From contig JAEPOG010000006.1 in assembly GCA_017643025.1 (NCBI GenBank), forward strand, positions 186,001 to 250,000: a stretch of 64,000 nt of DNA. Direction: 5' to 3'. The translations under genes and the position numbers were made by a program. Positions 19,976 to 31,424 of this stretch are shown one piece after another (position 1 is the stretch's first letter; each line of letters begins with the position of its first letter). Origin of the DNA: Rhizobiaceae bacterium. GTDB taxonomy: Bacteria; Pseudomonadota; Alphaproteobacteria; Rhizobiales; Rhizobiaceae. A model generated the notes under the pieces. It was not told the origin of the DNA and ran no database searches. It worked only from the letters and a program-made list of their open reading frames with translations.

Positions 19976-21418
19976 TTGGCCGATTCCTACGACGTCATCA
20001 TTATCGGAGCCGGACCGGGCGGCTACGTGGCCGCGGTGCGCGCGGCACAGCTCGGCCTGAAGACCGCGATCGTCGAGCGTGAGCATCTTGCCGGCATCTG
20101 CTCCAACTGGGGCTGCATCCCCACCAAGGCGCTGCTGCGTTCCGCCGAGGTGATGCACCTCGCCACGCACGCCAAGAACTACGGCCTGTCGATCGAGGGC
20201 GCAGTGAAGCCTGACATCAAGGCCATCGTCGAGCGCTCGCGCGGCATTGCGGCGCGCATGAATGGCGGCGTCGGCATTTTGATGAAGAAGAACAAGATCG
20301 ATGTGATCTGGGGTGAGGCCAAGCTCACCAAGCCCGGCGAGGTGGTCGTCTCGAAGTCGTCAAAGAAGCCGATGGAGCCTTATGTCGGCCCGCCCAAGAA
20401 CGCGCTGGGCGAGGGCACCTACAAGACGAAGCACGTCATCGTCGCCACCGGAGCGCGGCCACGCGTGCTGCCCGGCATCGAACCGGACGGCAAGCTGATC
20501 TGGACCTATTTCGAGGCGATGGTGCCAGCCGCCATGCCGAAGTCCCTCATTGTCATGGGCTCGGGCGCCATCGGCATCGAATTCGCGTCGTTCTACCGTA
20601 CGATGGGCGTCGACGTGACAGTGGTCGAACTCATGCCGCAGGTCATGCCGGTCGAGGACGCCGAGATCTCCAAATTTGCCCAGAAGCAGTTCGAGAAGCA
20701 GGGCATGAAGTTCATGCTCCAGGCCAAGGTGACCAAGGTCGAGAAGGGCAAGGACTCCGTCACCGCCCATGTCGAGACCAAGGACGGCAAGGTCGAGAAA
20801 CTGACTGCCGACCGCCTGATCTCAGCCGTCGGCGTCCAGGGCAACATCGAGAACCTCGGTCTCGAATCGCTCAGTGTGAAGACCGAACGCGGCACCATCG
20901 TGATCGACGAATACTGCGCCACCTCGGTGAAAGGCGTCTACGCCATCGGCGATGTCGCCGGCCCGCCGATGCTGGCCCATAAGGCCGAGCACGAGGCGGT
21001 GATCTGCGTCGAGAAGATCGCGGGCCAGCACCCGCATCCGCTCGACAAGCTCAAGGTGCCGGGCTGCACCTATTGCCACCCGCAGGTCGCATCGGTCGGC
21101 CTGACCGAGGCGAAGGCCAAGGAAGCCGGGCGCGACATTCGCGTCGGCCGATTCCCCTTTGTCGCCAACGGCAAGGCAGTCGCGCTCGGCGAGGATCAGG
21201 GGATGGTCAAGACAATCTTCGACAAGAAGACCGGCGAACTGCTTGGCGCCCATATGGTCGGCGCGGAAGTGACAGAGCTGATCGAGGGCTTTGTGGTGGC
21301 GATGAACCTTGAGACCACCGAGGAAGAACTCATGCACACGATCTTCCCGCATCCGACCCTGTCGGAAATGATGAAGGAGAGCGTGCTCGACGCTTATGGC
21401 CGCGCGCTCAACATCTGA
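19976..21418 (+). CDS. lpdA: Dihydrolipoyl dehydrogenase (E3), TTG start
   Basis: Reoxidises dihydrolipoyl-E2 with NAD+. The 480-residue flavoprotein has the FAD GAGPGGYVAAVRAAQLG motif, the redox-active disulfide Cys42-Cys47 in GICSNWGCIPTKALLR, an NAD-binding GSGAIGIEFASFYRTMG motif, and His459 with its Glu partner in HPTLSEMMKE. Start is TTG 19976 with AGGAG 7 bases upstream; the MADSYDVIIIGAGPGG N-terminus leaves no alternative. Its place after pdhC identifies it as the PDH-associated E3. Confidence 0.96.
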   Translation: MADSYDVIIIGAGPGGYVAAVRAAQLGLKTAIVEREHLAGICSNWGCIPTKALLRSAEVMHLATHAKNYGLSIEGAVKPDIKAIVERSRGIAARMNGGVGILMKKNKIDVIWGEAKLTKPGEVVVSKSSKKPMEPYVGPPKNALGEGTYKTKHVIVATGARPRVLPGIEPDGKLIWTYFEAMVPAAMPKSLIVMGSGAIGIEFASFYRTMGVDVTVVELMPQVMPVEDAEISKFAQKQFEKQGMKFMLQAKVTKVEKGKDSVTAHVETKDGKVEKLTADRLISAVGVQGNIENLGLESLSVKTERGTIVIDEYCATSVKGVYAIGDVAGPPMLAHKAEHEAVICVEKIAGQHPHPLDKLKVPGCTYCHPQVASVGLTEAKAKEAGRDIRVGRFPFVANGKAVALGEDQGMVKTIFDKKTGELLGAHMVGAEVTELIEGFVVAMNLETTEEELMHTIFPHPTLSEMMKESVLDAYGRALNI

Positions 21419-21494
21419 GCATCGGATCGCGCAATGCCGTTGTATGGTGTAAGCGTAGGAAGCGTATTTTCGCCATTTACCAGAGGAGTGGAAG

Positions 21495-21749
21495 ATGGAA
21501 GGTGCTGCTGTAGGCTGGATCGCGGCGATCGTGATCGGCGGGATCGCCGGTTGGCTGGCCGAACAGTTCATGAAGAGCAATATGGGGCTCATCATGAACA
21601 TCATTCTTGGCATTGTCGGCGCCATTGTCGCCAACGCCATTCTTGGCGTCTTCGGCATCGCGATCGGTGGCGGCTGGCTCGGATTTCTTATCGCGGGATT
21701 CATCGGCGCCTGCATTCTGATCTGGTTGGGACGCTTGATCCGGCGATAG
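21495..21749 (+). CDS. GlsB/YeaQ/YmgE family small membrane protein
   Basis: An 84-residue, Gly/Ile-rich protein with three predicted helices: GWIAAIVIGGIAGWLAEQFM, IMNIILGIVGAIVANAILG and LGFLIAGFIGACILIWLGRL. This is the transglycosylase-associated family, commonly stress-induced. Mechanism unknown. ATG 21495 follows AGAGGAGTGG. Its own small upstream gap (76 bp) suggests a promoter separate from lpd. Confidence 0.88.
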   Translation: MEGAAVGWIAAIVIGGIAGWLAEQFMKSNMGLIMNIILGIVGAIVANAILGVFGIAIGGGWLGFLIAGFIGACILIWLGRLIRR

Positions 21750-21860
21750 GCGCCTGCCATTCGAAATCGGTCGGGCTGCCATGCGGAGGTGGCGGCCTGA
21801 CAATCTGCGCTCACGACCTTATATGACGGGCATGTACAGCTCGGCCGCAAAAGGCATTTG

Positions 21861-22826
21861 ATGGTCACCATCCTCGACACCGTTGCCGCGCCGAAGCGCG
21901 CCCGCCATCCGGAAAAGGCGCATCGCCCCGACCAGGAAGTGCTGCGCAAGCCGGACTGGATTCGCGTGCGCGCGCCGACTTCGCGCGGCTATCTCGAAAC
22001 CCGCGAAATCGTGAAGTCGAACCACCTTGTCACCGTGTGCGAGGAAGCCGGCTGCCCCAATATCGGCGAGTGCTGGGACAAGAAGCACGCTACCTTCATG
22101 ATCATGGGCGAGATCTGCACGCGCGCCTGCGCGTTCTGCAACGTCGCCACCGGCATCCCGCATGTGCTTGACGCCGAAGAGCCCGCCAACGTGGCGAAGG
22201 CCGTGGCCCAGATGGGCCTCAACCACGTCGTCATCACCTCGGTCGACCGCGATGACCTCGATGATGGCGGCGCACAGCACTTTGCCGACGTCATCCAAGC
22301 CATCCGCGTCGCCACGCCGGAAACCACCATCGAAATCCTGACGCCCGACTTCCTGCGCAAGGAAGGCGCGCTGGAAATCGTCGTCGCGGCGAAGCCCGAC
22401 GTCTTCAATCACAATCTGGAGACAGTGCCGTCCAACTATCTGACGGTTCGCCCCGGCGCCCGCTACTTCCACTCCATCCGCCTGCTGCAGCGGGTGAAGG
22501 AACTGGACCCGTCGATCTTCACCAAATCCGGCATTATGGTCGGGCTGGGCGAGGAGCGGAACGAGGTGCTGCAACTGATGGACGATCTGCGCACGGCACA
22601 AGTCGATTTCATCACCATCGGCCAGTACCTCCAGCCGACGAAAAAGCACCACGCGGTGAAGAAGTTCGTCACGCCCGAGGAATTCAAGTCCTACGAGAAA
22701 ATCGCCTACACGAAGGGTTTTCTCATGGTGTCGTCGAGCCCGCTGACGCGCTCTTCGCACCATGCCGGCGAGGACTTTGCGCGGCTTCGCGCCGCCCGCG
22801 AAGCGAAGCTTAACAAAACCGCGTAA
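21861..22826 (+). CDS. lipA: Lipoyl synthase
   Basis: Radical-SAM enzyme inserting two sulfurs into octanoyl-E2 to make lipoate. The 321-residue protein has the auxiliary cluster Cys60, Cys65, Cys71 ([12 protein letters not shown]), the SAM cluster Cys86, Cys90, Cys93 (CTRACAFC), and the C-terminal RSS motif ([11 protein letters not shown]). ATG 21861 is preferred over the adjacent TTG 21858; AAAGG lies about 9 bases upstream. Genomic linkage to pdhABC-lpd fits its role in lipoylating PdhB and PdhC. Confidence 0.97.
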   Translation: MVTILDTVAAPKRARHPEKAHRPDQEVLRKPDWIRVRAPTSRGYLETREIVKSNHLVTVCEEAGCPNIGECWDKKHATFMIMGEICTRACAFCNVATGIPHVLDAEEPANVAKAVAQMGLNHVVITSVDRDDLDDGGAQHFADVIQAIRVATPETTIEILTPDFLRKEGALEIVVAAKPDVFNHNLETVPSNYLTVRPGARYFHSIRLLQRVKELDPSIFTKSGIMVGLGEERNEVLQLMDDLRTAQVDFITIGQYLQPTKKHHAVKKFVTPEEFKSYEKIAYTKGFLMVSSSPLTRSSHHAGEDFARLRAAREAKLNKTA

Positions 22827-22838
22827 GCTCCTGATCTC

Positions 22839-23297
22839 ATGCCGAAATACAACACCGTCAGGCACGTTCCGCATGCCCCGGAACAAATGTTTGCGCTGGT
22901 GGCAGACGTCGAGCGCTACCCCGAGTTCCTGCCGATGTGCGAGGCGCTGAGAGTTCGTTCCCGCCGCGAGGCAGACGGCGTTACGGTGCTCACCGCCGAC
23001 ATGACCGTCGGCTACAAGGCGATCCGCGAAACCTTCACCAGTCAGGTGACCTTGCGCCCGGCGGAAAACCGCATCGACGTGAAATACCTTGAAGGCCCGT
23101 TCCGTTATCTCGAAAATCGCTGGGATTTCGTCGAAACGGCGAAAGGCGGAACGGAGATCCGGTTCTTCATCGACTACGAATTCAAGAGCCGCATCCTGGG
23201 CGCTCTCATGGGCGCCATGTTTGATCGCGCTTTCCGCATGTTCGCCGAAGCCTTCGAGAAACGGGCGGACCAGATTTTCACCGTCTCAGCGAGCTAG
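22839..23297 (+). CDS. COQ10/RatA-type START-domain protein
   Basis: A 152-residue single START/SRPBCC-fold protein (HAPEQMFALVADVERYPEFL, then ENRWDFVE and IDYEFKSRILGALMGAMFDR). Homologues include mitochondrial Coq10, a ubiquinone-binding chaperone, and bacterial RatA. In alphaproteobacteria a quinone-binding role is the better guess. It lies 12 bp after lipA. Its stop codon overlaps that of the convergent 90-residue gene in the tetranucleotide CTAG. Confidence 0.9.
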   Translation: MPKYNTVRHVPHAPEQMFALVADVERYPEFLPMCEALRVRSRREADGVTVLTADMTVGYKAIRETFTSQVTLRPAENRIDVKYLEGPFRYLENRWDFVETAKGGTEIRFFIDYEFKSRILGALMGAMFDRAFRMFAEAFEKRADQIFTVSAS

Positions 23298-23566
23298 TTG
23301 GAACGGTCACGAATCCATGCGGTGCTGCCTTCGGCCATGCCCTTGAATTTGGGTAGCTGGCTGAGCTCAGCGACGATCAGGGGCGTTCCATCCGGCAGTT
23401 GCCACTTGATTCGGTGGTACAGCTTCGACTGGGAAAGCTCCGAGTAGATCAGCAGCAGCCCGTCGGCCAGCGCCTCACCGTCACCGTGATAGTCCAGCGA
23501 CGGCAGCTCCGCGTCAGGGGTCAGCCGGAAATGGACGAGAAAGAGCTGTTCAGTTTCGCCTGCCAT
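23294..23566 (-). CDS. Conserved hypothetical protein coupled to pncC
   Basis: A 90-residue soluble protein (starts [20 protein letters not shown]; middle LLLIYSELSQSKLYHRIKWQ). No motif or family is recognised; the composition suggests a mixed alpha/beta fold. Its ATG at 23566 lies inside the 3' end of pncC (17-bp overlap), so translation is probably coupled and the gene is the third of the ispDF-pncC unit. Confidence 0.72.
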   Translation of the reverse strand: MAGETEQLFLVHFRLTPDAELPSLDYHGDGEALADGLLLIYSELSQSKLYHRIKWQLPDGTPLIVAELSQLPKFKGMAEGSTAWIRDRSN

Positions 23567-24053
23567 TTTCCGCCAGCGCCTCGATCCCCCAGTTCAGCGC
23601 CGTCCGCGCCGTCTCATGGCGGACATAGAGCCGCCCTCTGTTATCGAAAACCCTCTTCATTGCTTGAGGTTCCGAGCCACGCTGGCAGAGGCCGAACCAG
23701 ACCAGTCCGACCGGCTTCTCCGCGCTTCCGCCATCCGGTCCCGCGATGCCAGTGACCGCAATTGCGATGCTGGCGCGCGAATGCGCCACTGCGCCGGCGG
23801 CCATTTGGAGCGCCGTCTCGCGCGACACCGCGCCATGGGCATCCAGCGTGGACTTCGAAACGCCGAGCATCTCCATCTTGGCTTCGTTGGAATAGGTGAC
23901 GAAGCCGCGATCGACCATCGAAGACGATCCCGGGATTTCGGTCAGCGTCGCAATGATAAGCCCGCCGGTGCAAGATTCGGCGGTCGCCGCGAGAATCTGG
24001 CGGCGCTTGCAGGCCTTGAGGAAGTCGTCCGCCAGGACCGCGAGATCATCCAT
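23550..24053 (-). CDS. pncC: CinA C-terminal domain protein (NMN amidohydrolase PncC type)
   Basis: A 167-residue stand-alone CinA C-terminal domain with the family motifs [28 protein letters not shown] and [20 protein letters not shown]. The family deamidates nicotinamide mononucleotide to NaMN in the pyridine nucleotide salvage cycle. The matching CinA N-terminal domain is a separate gene at 52836-53576. ATG 24053 overlaps the ispDF stop by 8 bp, so translation is coupled. Confidence 0.9.
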   Translation of the reverse strand: MDDLAVLADDFLKACKRRQILAATAESCTGGLIIATLTEIPGSSSMVDRGFVTYSNEAKMEMLGVSKSTLDAHGAVSRETALQMAAGAVAHSRASIAIAVTGIAGPDGGSAEKPVGLVWFGLCQRGSEPQAMKRVFDNRGRLYVRHETARTALNWGIEALAENGRRN

Positions 24054-25263
24054 CGGGCAGGCTCCCGGGATAGACGACCGTCGCGGTCGCGATCGCCGCA
24101 ATGCCTTCTTCGCGGCCGACGAAGCCCAGCTTCTCGTTGGTCGTTGCCTTCACAGATATCCGCTCAGCAGCGATGCCCAGCATGTCCGCCATCGCCGCGA
24201 CCATCGCCTCCCGATGCGGGCCTACACGTGGCGCCTCGCAGATGAGGGTGATGTCGGCATTGGCGATGCGCCCGCCCTTATCACGCACGGTCTTTACCGC
24301 ATGTTCCACGAATATTCGCGAGGCCGCGCCCTTCCATTGCGGATCGGAAGGCGGAAAGTGGGTTCCGATGTCGCCAGCGCCGCAGGTGGCGAGCAGCGCG
24401 TCGGTCAGCGCGTGCAGGCCCACATCGGCGTCGGAATGGCCGGAGAGCGCCCAGTCGTGGGGAACCTCGACCCCGCACAGCCTCACCGCATCGCCCGGCC
24501 CGAACGCATGCACGTCGTAGCCGTTGCCGGTCCTGACATCAGGAAATACGCCTTGTCGGGAAAGCCGCTCGTCGGCCATGTCGAGGTCCTTCGCCCAGGT
24601 GAGTTTGACGTTGTCGGGTGAGCCGGCGACCAGCCGCACGGGGATGCCCGCCCATTCGGCGATCGCCGCGTCGTCGGTGAAGTCGAGCCTGCCGGCGCTG
24701 TTGGCTTTTTCGTGCGCGTCGAGGATTGGATGGTAAGGAAAGCCCTGCGGCGTCTGCGCGGCGTGCAGGCCGTCTCGTGAGACAGTCGCCTCAACGAGCC
24801 CCTCCGCGCCGCTACGCTTCAGAGTATCGGAGACGGGAAGGGCGGGCAGGGCGCCGGTGCCGCCGAGCGCAGTCTCGCTCACTCGGGAGATCAGCTCTGA
24901 ATCGAGGAAGGGGCGGACGCAATCATGTATGAGAACAGCGCCAGGCGGCTCATCGGTCAGCGCGCGCAAGGCGAACAAGGTCGATTCCTGGCGTGTCGCG
25001 CCGCCCGTCACGGCCTCGACGCGCGAGCCGTACGAGCCGACAGCCGCCTTGAATAGTTCGCCGTCGTCGCGATGGATGGCGATGACAATCCTGCCGATAC
25101 AGGGATGATCGGCGAACGCCGCTACTGTGCGCCGCATCACCGGTTCGCCGCCGATCAGCCTGTATTGCTTCGGACCTTCGGCGGACTGGCCGGCGCGTTC
25201 GCCGCGCCCCGCGGCGACAATGACGACGGCAACTTCGCCGGCATTCTGCTTGACTGCATTCAT
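24046..25263 (-). CDS. ispDF: Bifunctional MEP cytidylyltransferase / MECDP synthase
   Basis: Fusion catalysing two non-consecutive steps of the MEP isoprenoid pathway. The 405-residue protein has an N-terminal IspD domain (about 10-235; [42 protein letters not shown]) and a C-terminal IspF domain (about 245-405; [39 protein letters not shown]) containing the Asp-x-His metal ligands. Start ATG 25263 is chosen; ATG 25302 would add 13 residues, and neither has a strong ribosome binding site. Divergent from dusB. Confidence 0.95.
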   Translation of the reverse strand: MNAVKQNAGEVAVVIVAAGRGERAGQSAEGPKQYRLIGGEPVMRRTVAAFADHPCIGRIVIAIHRDDGELFKAAVGSYGSRVEAVTGGATRQESTLFALRALTDEPPGAVLIHDCVRPFLDSELISRVSETALGGTGALPALPVSDTLKRSGAEGLVEATVSRDGLHAAQTPQGFPYHPILDAHEKANSAGRLDFTDDAAIAEWAGIPVRLVAGSPDNVKLTWAKDLDMADERLSRQGVFPDVRTGNGYDVHAFGPGDAVRLCGVEVPHDWALSGHSDADVGLHALTDALLATCGAGDIGTHFPPSDPQWKGAASRIFVEHAVKTVRDKGGRIANADITLICEAPRVGPHREAMVAAMADMLGIAAERISVKATTNEKLGFVGREEGIAAIATATVVYPGSLPDG

Positions 25264-25374
25264 GCCAGACGCATAGGGCTCGCGCGGCTTAAAGGCCAGC
25301 ATAAACCACGTTTGGAAAAAGCGGCCTCCGCGCATGATCGCTGTTGCAGTGCAATGTCTTTCTGTCTAGATGTT

Positions 25375-25403
25375 GGGCATGCAGATGCCCTGCCTTGTTT
25401 TTG
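25375..25403 (+). promoter_or_regulatory. Leader hairpin just before dusB
   Basis: GGGCAT-GCAG-ATGCCC (25375-25390) is a perfect 6-4-6 hairpin followed by TGCCTTGTTTTTG, ending 4 bases before the dusB ATG. dusB has no Shine-Dalgarno sequence. The element could be a weak attenuator or a translation control structure. Confidence 0.35.
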
Positions 25404-25406
25404 TGC

Positions 25407-26441
25407 ATGACTAACGCAATCGATCTTTCCAGCCCGCTTGCCGTCGGCAATGTCAGCTTGAGCAACCGTGTTTTTCTGGCGCCGATGTCGGGTATCACGG
25501 ACTCGGTTTTCCGGGGGCTCGCCGACACACACGGCGCGGGCCTCGTCGTGTCGGAAATGGTGGCGAGCGGCGAGCTTGCCCGCGGCCGTGCCGATTCTGA
25601 GCGCCGCATCAGGCGGCCGGACATAGGCGTTCACATGGTCCAGCTCGCCGGGCGCGAGGCCGCGCACATGGCCGAGGCGGCGCGCATCGTCGTCGATGGC
25701 GGTGCCGACATTGTCGATATCAACATGGGCTGCCCGGCGAAGAAGGTCACCGGCGGATATTGCGGCTCGGCCCTGATGCGCGATCCCGACCATGCGCTGT
25801 CGCTGATCGAGGCGGTCGTTTCTGCGGTGGGCGTGCCGGTCACGCTGAAGATGCGCCTAGGCTGGGACGAGACGGCGCTGAACGCGCCCTTTATCGCGCG
25901 CCGAGCCGAAGAGGCTGGTGTGCGGATGATCACCATCCACGGCCGCACGCGCTGCCAGTTCTACAAGGGCAATGCAGACTGGCGCGCTATCGCGCGGGTC
26001 AAGCAGGCGGTGAGCGTTCCTGTCGTTGCTAATGGCGACATTGGAGACATGGCCTCCGCTGGAACCGCTCTCGAATTGTCTGGCGCGGACGCCGTCATGG
26101 TCGGCCGCGCCCACTACGGCGCGCCATGGACGGCTGGTGAGATTGCCTCGATGGCCGGTGGCATTGACGCGATCGGGGTGCCCGAAACAGTCGAGGCGAT
26201 GTCGGACTATGTCGTCGCGCACTACGAGGCCATGCTGGCGCTTTATGGAGTGGAAGGCGGCGTGCGCGTGGCACGCAAGCATCTCGGCTGGTACTTTGAT
26301 CGCTTCGCCGACACCTGCGCCCAGGAGCTTCGCCGGATCGCTCTTACGGCGACCGAGCCGCAGGAGGTGATCTCAGCAATTCGCAGCGCGATCGTAAGGG
26401 TGCCTGCCATGGGCCTGTCGCCGGTGAGGGATGCCGCATGA
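25407..26441 (+). CDS. dusB: tRNA-dihydrouridine synthase (NifR3/DusB type)
   Basis: FMN enzyme reducing uridine in tRNA D-loops; in rhizobia called nifR3 because it heads the ntrBC operon. The 344-residue TIM-barrel protein has [17 protein letters not shown], the catalytic-Cys segment [20 protein letters not shown], and [14 protein letters not shown] 25407 is the only start consistent with the family N-terminus. The stop overlaps the ntrB start by 4 bp (ATGA). Confidence 0.95.
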   Translation: MTNAIDLSSPLAVGNVSLSNRVFLAPMSGITDSVFRGLADTHGAGLVVSEMVASGELARGRADSERRIRRPDIGVHMVQLAGREAAHMAEAARIVVDGGADIVDINMGCPAKKVTGGYCGSALMRDPDHALSLIEAVVSAVGVPVTLKMRLGWDETALNAPFIARRAEEAGVRMITIHGRTRCQFYKGNADWRAIARVKQAVSVPVVANGDIGDMASAGTALELSGADAVMVGRAHYGAPWTAGEIASMAGGIDAIGVPETVEAMSDYVVAHYEAMLALYGVEGGVRVARKHLGWYFDRFADTCAQELRRIALTATEPQEVISAIRSAIVRVPAMGLSPVRDAA

Positions 26442-27576
26442 ACCTGCCGGCGCAGAAATCGGCGCAGGCGCTCGACCCGGCGCAGATCGTTCTCAACACG
26501 ATCCAGCACCCGGTCGTCATGGTCGATGCCGAAAACCGCATCACCTACGTCAACGCCGAGGCCGAGGATTTCCTGCGTTCCAGCGCCGCGGTGCTGACGC
26601 GCAGCGAGCTCTCGAAGTTCATGCCTTTCGGCAGTCCACTGCTGACACTGGTCGAGCAGGTGCGCGAGCGCCGTTCGCCCTACAACGAATACCGCGTGGA
26701 CGTGTCATCGCCGCGCATCGGCTCGGAGAAGATGGTCGACCTCTATGTCGCGCCTGTCACCGAAATCCCCGGCTCCGTCGTCATCATGTTCCAGGAACGG
26801 TCGATGGCCGACAAGATCGACCGCCAGATGACCCATCGCGGCGCGGCGCGGTCGGTGACCGGACTGGCGGCGATGCTTGCGCACGAGATCAAGAACCCGC
26901 TGTCGGGCATTCGCGGCGCGGCCCAGCTGCTGGAAAGCGTCGTCGGCGACAGCGACCGGCCGCTGACCCGGCTCATCACCGACGAGACCGACCGCATCGT
27001 GGCGCTGGTCGACCGTATGGAGGTGTTTTCCGACGAGCGTCCCATCGACCGCGTTCCAGTCAACATCCACGCCGTGCTCGATCACGTGAAGGCGCTGGCG
27101 CGTACGGGCTTCGCGTCGCGCATCAAGGTGACGGACGAGTTCGATCCTTCGCTGCCGCCCGTCTATGCCAACCGCGATCATCTTATTCAGGTTTTCCTCA
27201 ATCTGGTGAAGAACGCGGCCGAGGCGATCGGCGACGATCCGGGCGGCGAGATCAAGCTGACAACGGCCTTCCGACCGGGCATCCGCCTTGCGGTTCCCGG
27301 CACCCACGACCGCGTTTCACTGCCGCTGGAGTTCTGCGTCCACGACAACGGCCCCGGCGTGTCGGAAGACATCCTGCCGATCCTGTTCGACCCGTTCATC
27401 ACCACCAAGCAGAACGGCTCGGGTCTCGGGCTGGCGCTGGTGGCGAAGATCGTCGGCGAGCATGGCGGGGTGATCGAATGCGACTCGACCCCGCGCGGCA
27501 CGACCTTCCGTATCCTGATGCCGGCATGGCGCGGCGTCTCGGAAGGCGACGACAGCACTGAAATGGAAGGCACCAG

Positions 27577-27580
<4 letters not shown>
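26438..27580 (+). CDS. ntrB: Nitrogen regulation sensor kinase NtrB
   Basis: Cytosolic histidine kinase/phosphatase controlling NtrC, normally under PII input. The 380-residue protein has an N-terminal PAS domain (about 15-120), H-box [20 protein letters not shown] with phosphorylated His149, N-box [12 protein letters not shown] and G-boxes ([14 protein letters not shown]). No TM segments. Coupled to dusB and ntrC through ATGA overlaps on both sides. Confidence 0.97.
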
Positions 27581-29037
<1,457 letters not shown>

Positions 29038-29064
29038 TTATCCTGTCGGTTAGGGTAGGCGGCA

Positions 29065-29108
29065 TGGCCGTTGCAAAACGGCCACATTGCGTTGCATAGA
29101 AGCAACGC
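29065..29108 (+). promoter_or_regulatory. Two consecutive hairpins between ntrC and ntrY
   Basis: First a perfect 8-4-8 hairpin (29065-29084, arms TGGCCGTT/AACGGCCA), then after 4 bases a perfect 7-6-7 hairpin (29089-29108, arms GCGTTGC/GCAACGC). No T-tract follows. They occupy about half of the 95-bp ntrC-ntrY gap and could be an mRNA end, a processing site or an operator for the ntrYX promoter. Confidence 0.45.
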
Positions 29109-29132
29109 GATTGATGGGTTAGACTGCTTCGG

Positions 29133-31424
29133 ATGACCACAGCATCATTGCCCGCGCCCGGCTCGGTCCGGGACGAAACGGCATCCGGCGACGGCCGCAG
29201 GCCGCTCGCGGTGGCGGGCATAGCCGTCATCATTGCGGCGTTGATCACGGCCGGGGCATCATTCGCCATCCTGCTCGGCGTGACGCCGGTAACGCCGGAC
29301 GACTCCGTCACTCTGACGGTGATCGGCATCAATGCGGCGTTTATCCTGCTGCTGCTGGGATTGATCGGTCGCGAGGCATGGTCGATCTACATCGCGCGGC
29401 GTCGCGGTCGTGCGGCGTCGCGGTTGCATGTCCGCATCGTCGCCATGTTCTCGCTGGTCGCGGCCATTCCCGCGATCCTCGTCGCCATCGTCGCTTCGGT
29501 CACGCTCGACCTGGGGCTTGACCGCTGGTTCGAGCTGCGAACGAAGGTCATCATCAATTCGTCGCTGTCGATCGCCGAGGCCTATGTGCAGGAGAACGCG
29601 CGCAGCCTTCAGGGCACAACCCTGTCGATGGCCACCGATCTCGACCAGTCACAGGCGCAGCGGCTGTACAATCTCGACCGAAACGGCTTCTTCCAGTTCC
29701 TTTCCCAGCAGGCGGCCGGGCGCCGCCTTGCGCATGCCGCGCTGATCCGCAGCGACGGGTCTCTGGTGATGGCTGCCGACACGGGCACGGAAATTCCGTT
29801 GCCTGAACCCCTTCCGGAAGCCGTACAGATGGCAGCGAGCGGCGATCCGATCCTCATCGAACCGCGCTCGCGCAATATCGTCGGCGCGGTGATGCGGCTG
29901 CAGGAATATGACGACCTGTTCCTCTACACGATCCGCGAAATCGACGCCGAGGTCATCCGTGCGCGCCAGCTGGTGCGCGCCAACACCGACGAGTATCGCG
30001 AGCTCGAAGCCAACCGAATGACTACGCAGGTCGCGTTCGCTCTGGCCTATCTCGACATCATCCTGATCATTGTTCTCTCGGCGGTGTGGACGGGCATCAC
30101 CGTCGCCGACCGGCTCGTGCGACCGATCCGTCAGTTGATCGGCGCGGCCAGCGAGGTGGCGGGCGGCAATCTCGATGTCGCCGTGCCGGTTCGCTCCACA
30201 GACGGCGACATGGCTTCGCTTGGAGACACTTTCAACAAGATGACGCGCCAGCTGAAGACGCAGCACAGCCAGCTTGTCTCCGCCAAGGATGTCATCGACG
30301 AGCGCCGCCGCTTCACCGAGGCGGTGCTGTCGGGCGTCACGGCGGGCGTCATCGGCGTCGACGCCGATGGGGTCATCAATATCGTCAACCGCTCGGCCGA
30401 ATCGATGTTCGCCATCACCGACAAAGACGCGGTCGGCAAGGCGCTGCCTTCCGTCCTGCCGCAGATCGGCAAGGTGTTCGAAGCCGGGCGCGGTTCAGGC
30501 CGCCCGGTCTACCGCGACCAGGTCACCTTCAGCCGACGCGGCGCGGAACGCACCTTTAACGTTCAGATAACGGTGGAATCGGCCACACGACACGGCCAGG
30601 ACGAATCCTACGTCGTCACGATCGACGACATAACAGACCTCGTTCAGGCGCAGCGCTCATCGGCTTGGGCAGACGTCGCTCGACGCATCGCCCACGAGAT
30701 CAAAAATCCGTTGACCCCGATTCAGCTTTCGGCCGAGCGAATCCGCCGCCGTTTCGGCAAGGTGATTGTCGAAGACCGCGAGGTGTTCGAGCAGTGCACG
30801 GACACGATCATTCGCCAGGTCGGCGATATCGGTCGGATGGTCGACGAGTTCTCGGCTTTTGCACGCATGCCGAAGCCGGAAATGAAGATGCTCGATCTGC
30901 GCGAACCGCTCCGCGAGGCTTCGTTCCTTGTCGAGATGAGCCGCAGCGACATTGCGTTCGAGCGCGCCTTCGGCGACGAGGAGCTGACCGGAACGTACGA
31001 CACGCGGCTGCTCGGCCAGGCGTTTGGCAATGTCATCAAGAACGCCTCGGAGGCGATCGAAGGCGCGATGCGCGAACATGGCGGGTGTGGCGTGATCAGA
31101 ATTCACGCCCATCGCCACGAAGGATTCAACATTGTCGACATATTGGACAATGGAAAGGGTCTTCCCCGCGAGAACCGGCAGCGGCTGCTCGAGCCGTACA
31201 TGACCACCCGGGAAAAGGGCACCGGGCTCGGCCTTGCCATCGTGAAGAAGATCGTCGAGGACCACGGCGGCCAGCTCGAACTCCATGATGCTCCGGCAAC
31301 GTTTCATGGAGGTCGCGGAGCGATGATCCGCATGATATTCCCGCATGCCGGGCGGCAGGCGGGTGCCCAGTCTCAGGCGCCAAAGCAGGACAGCAGGTAT
31401 GAGAAGGTAGGAAATGGCGTCTGA
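29133..31424 (+). CDS. ntrY: Nitrogen/redox sensor kinase NtrY
   Basis: A 763-residue membrane histidine kinase. Several TM helices lie near the N-terminus (about 25-55, 65-85, 105-130) and one near 295-320, flanking a periplasmic sensor region. HAMP (about 320-375), PAS (about 390-500), then the kinase core with H-box [19 protein letters not shown], His521, N-box NVIKNASEAIEG and G-boxes DNGKGL, GTGLGLAIV. Partner of NtrX, whose start overlaps by 11 bp. NtrY/NtrX affects nitrogen metabolism, respiration or envelope depending on species. Confidence 0.95.
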   Translation: MTTASLPAPGSVRDETASGDGRRPLAVAGIAVIIAALITAGASFAILLGVTPVTPDDSVTLTVIGINAAFILLLLGLIGREAWSIYIARRRGRAASRLHVRIVAMFSLVAAIPAILVAIVASVTLDLGLDRWFELRTKVIINSSLSIAEAYVQENARSLQGTTLSMATDLDQSQAQRLYNLDRNGFFQFLSQQAAGRRLAHAALIRSDGSLVMAADTGTEIPLPEPLPEAVQMAASGDPILIEPRSRNIVGAVMRLQEYDDLFLYTIREIDAEVIRARQLVRANTDEYRELEANRMTTQVAFALAYLDIILIIVLSAVWTGITVADRLVRPIRQLIGAASEVAGGNLDVAVPVRSTDGDMASLGDTFNKMTRQLKTQHSQLVSAKDVIDERRRFTEAVLSGVTAGVIGVDADGVINIVNRSAESMFAITDKDAVGKALPSVLPQIGKVFEAGRGSGRPVYRDQVTFSRRGAERTFNVQITVESATRHGQDESYVVTIDDITDLVQAQRSSAWADVARRIAHEIKNPLTPIQLSAERIRRRFGKVIVEDREVFEQCTDTIIRQVGDIGRMVDEFSAFARMPKPEMKMLDLREPLREASFLVEMSRSDIAFERAFGDEELTGTYDTRLLGQAFGNVIKNASEAIEGAMREHGGCGVIRIHAHRHEGFNIVDILDNGKGLPRENRQRLLEPYMTTREKGTGLGLAIVKKIVEDHGGQLELHDAPATFHGGRGAMIRMIFPHAGRQAGAQSQAPKQDSRYEKVGNGV

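Noticed and set aside
22839-23566. RatA-type toxin with the small neighbour as antitoxin
   Set aside because: The genes are convergent rather than in an operon, and the START protein is better explained as a Coq10-like quinone-binding protein.
26431-27561. 376-codon open frame over ntrB
   Set aside because: Out-of-frame shadow of ntrB with Arg/Pro/Gly-rich composition; ntrB has all kinase motifs.
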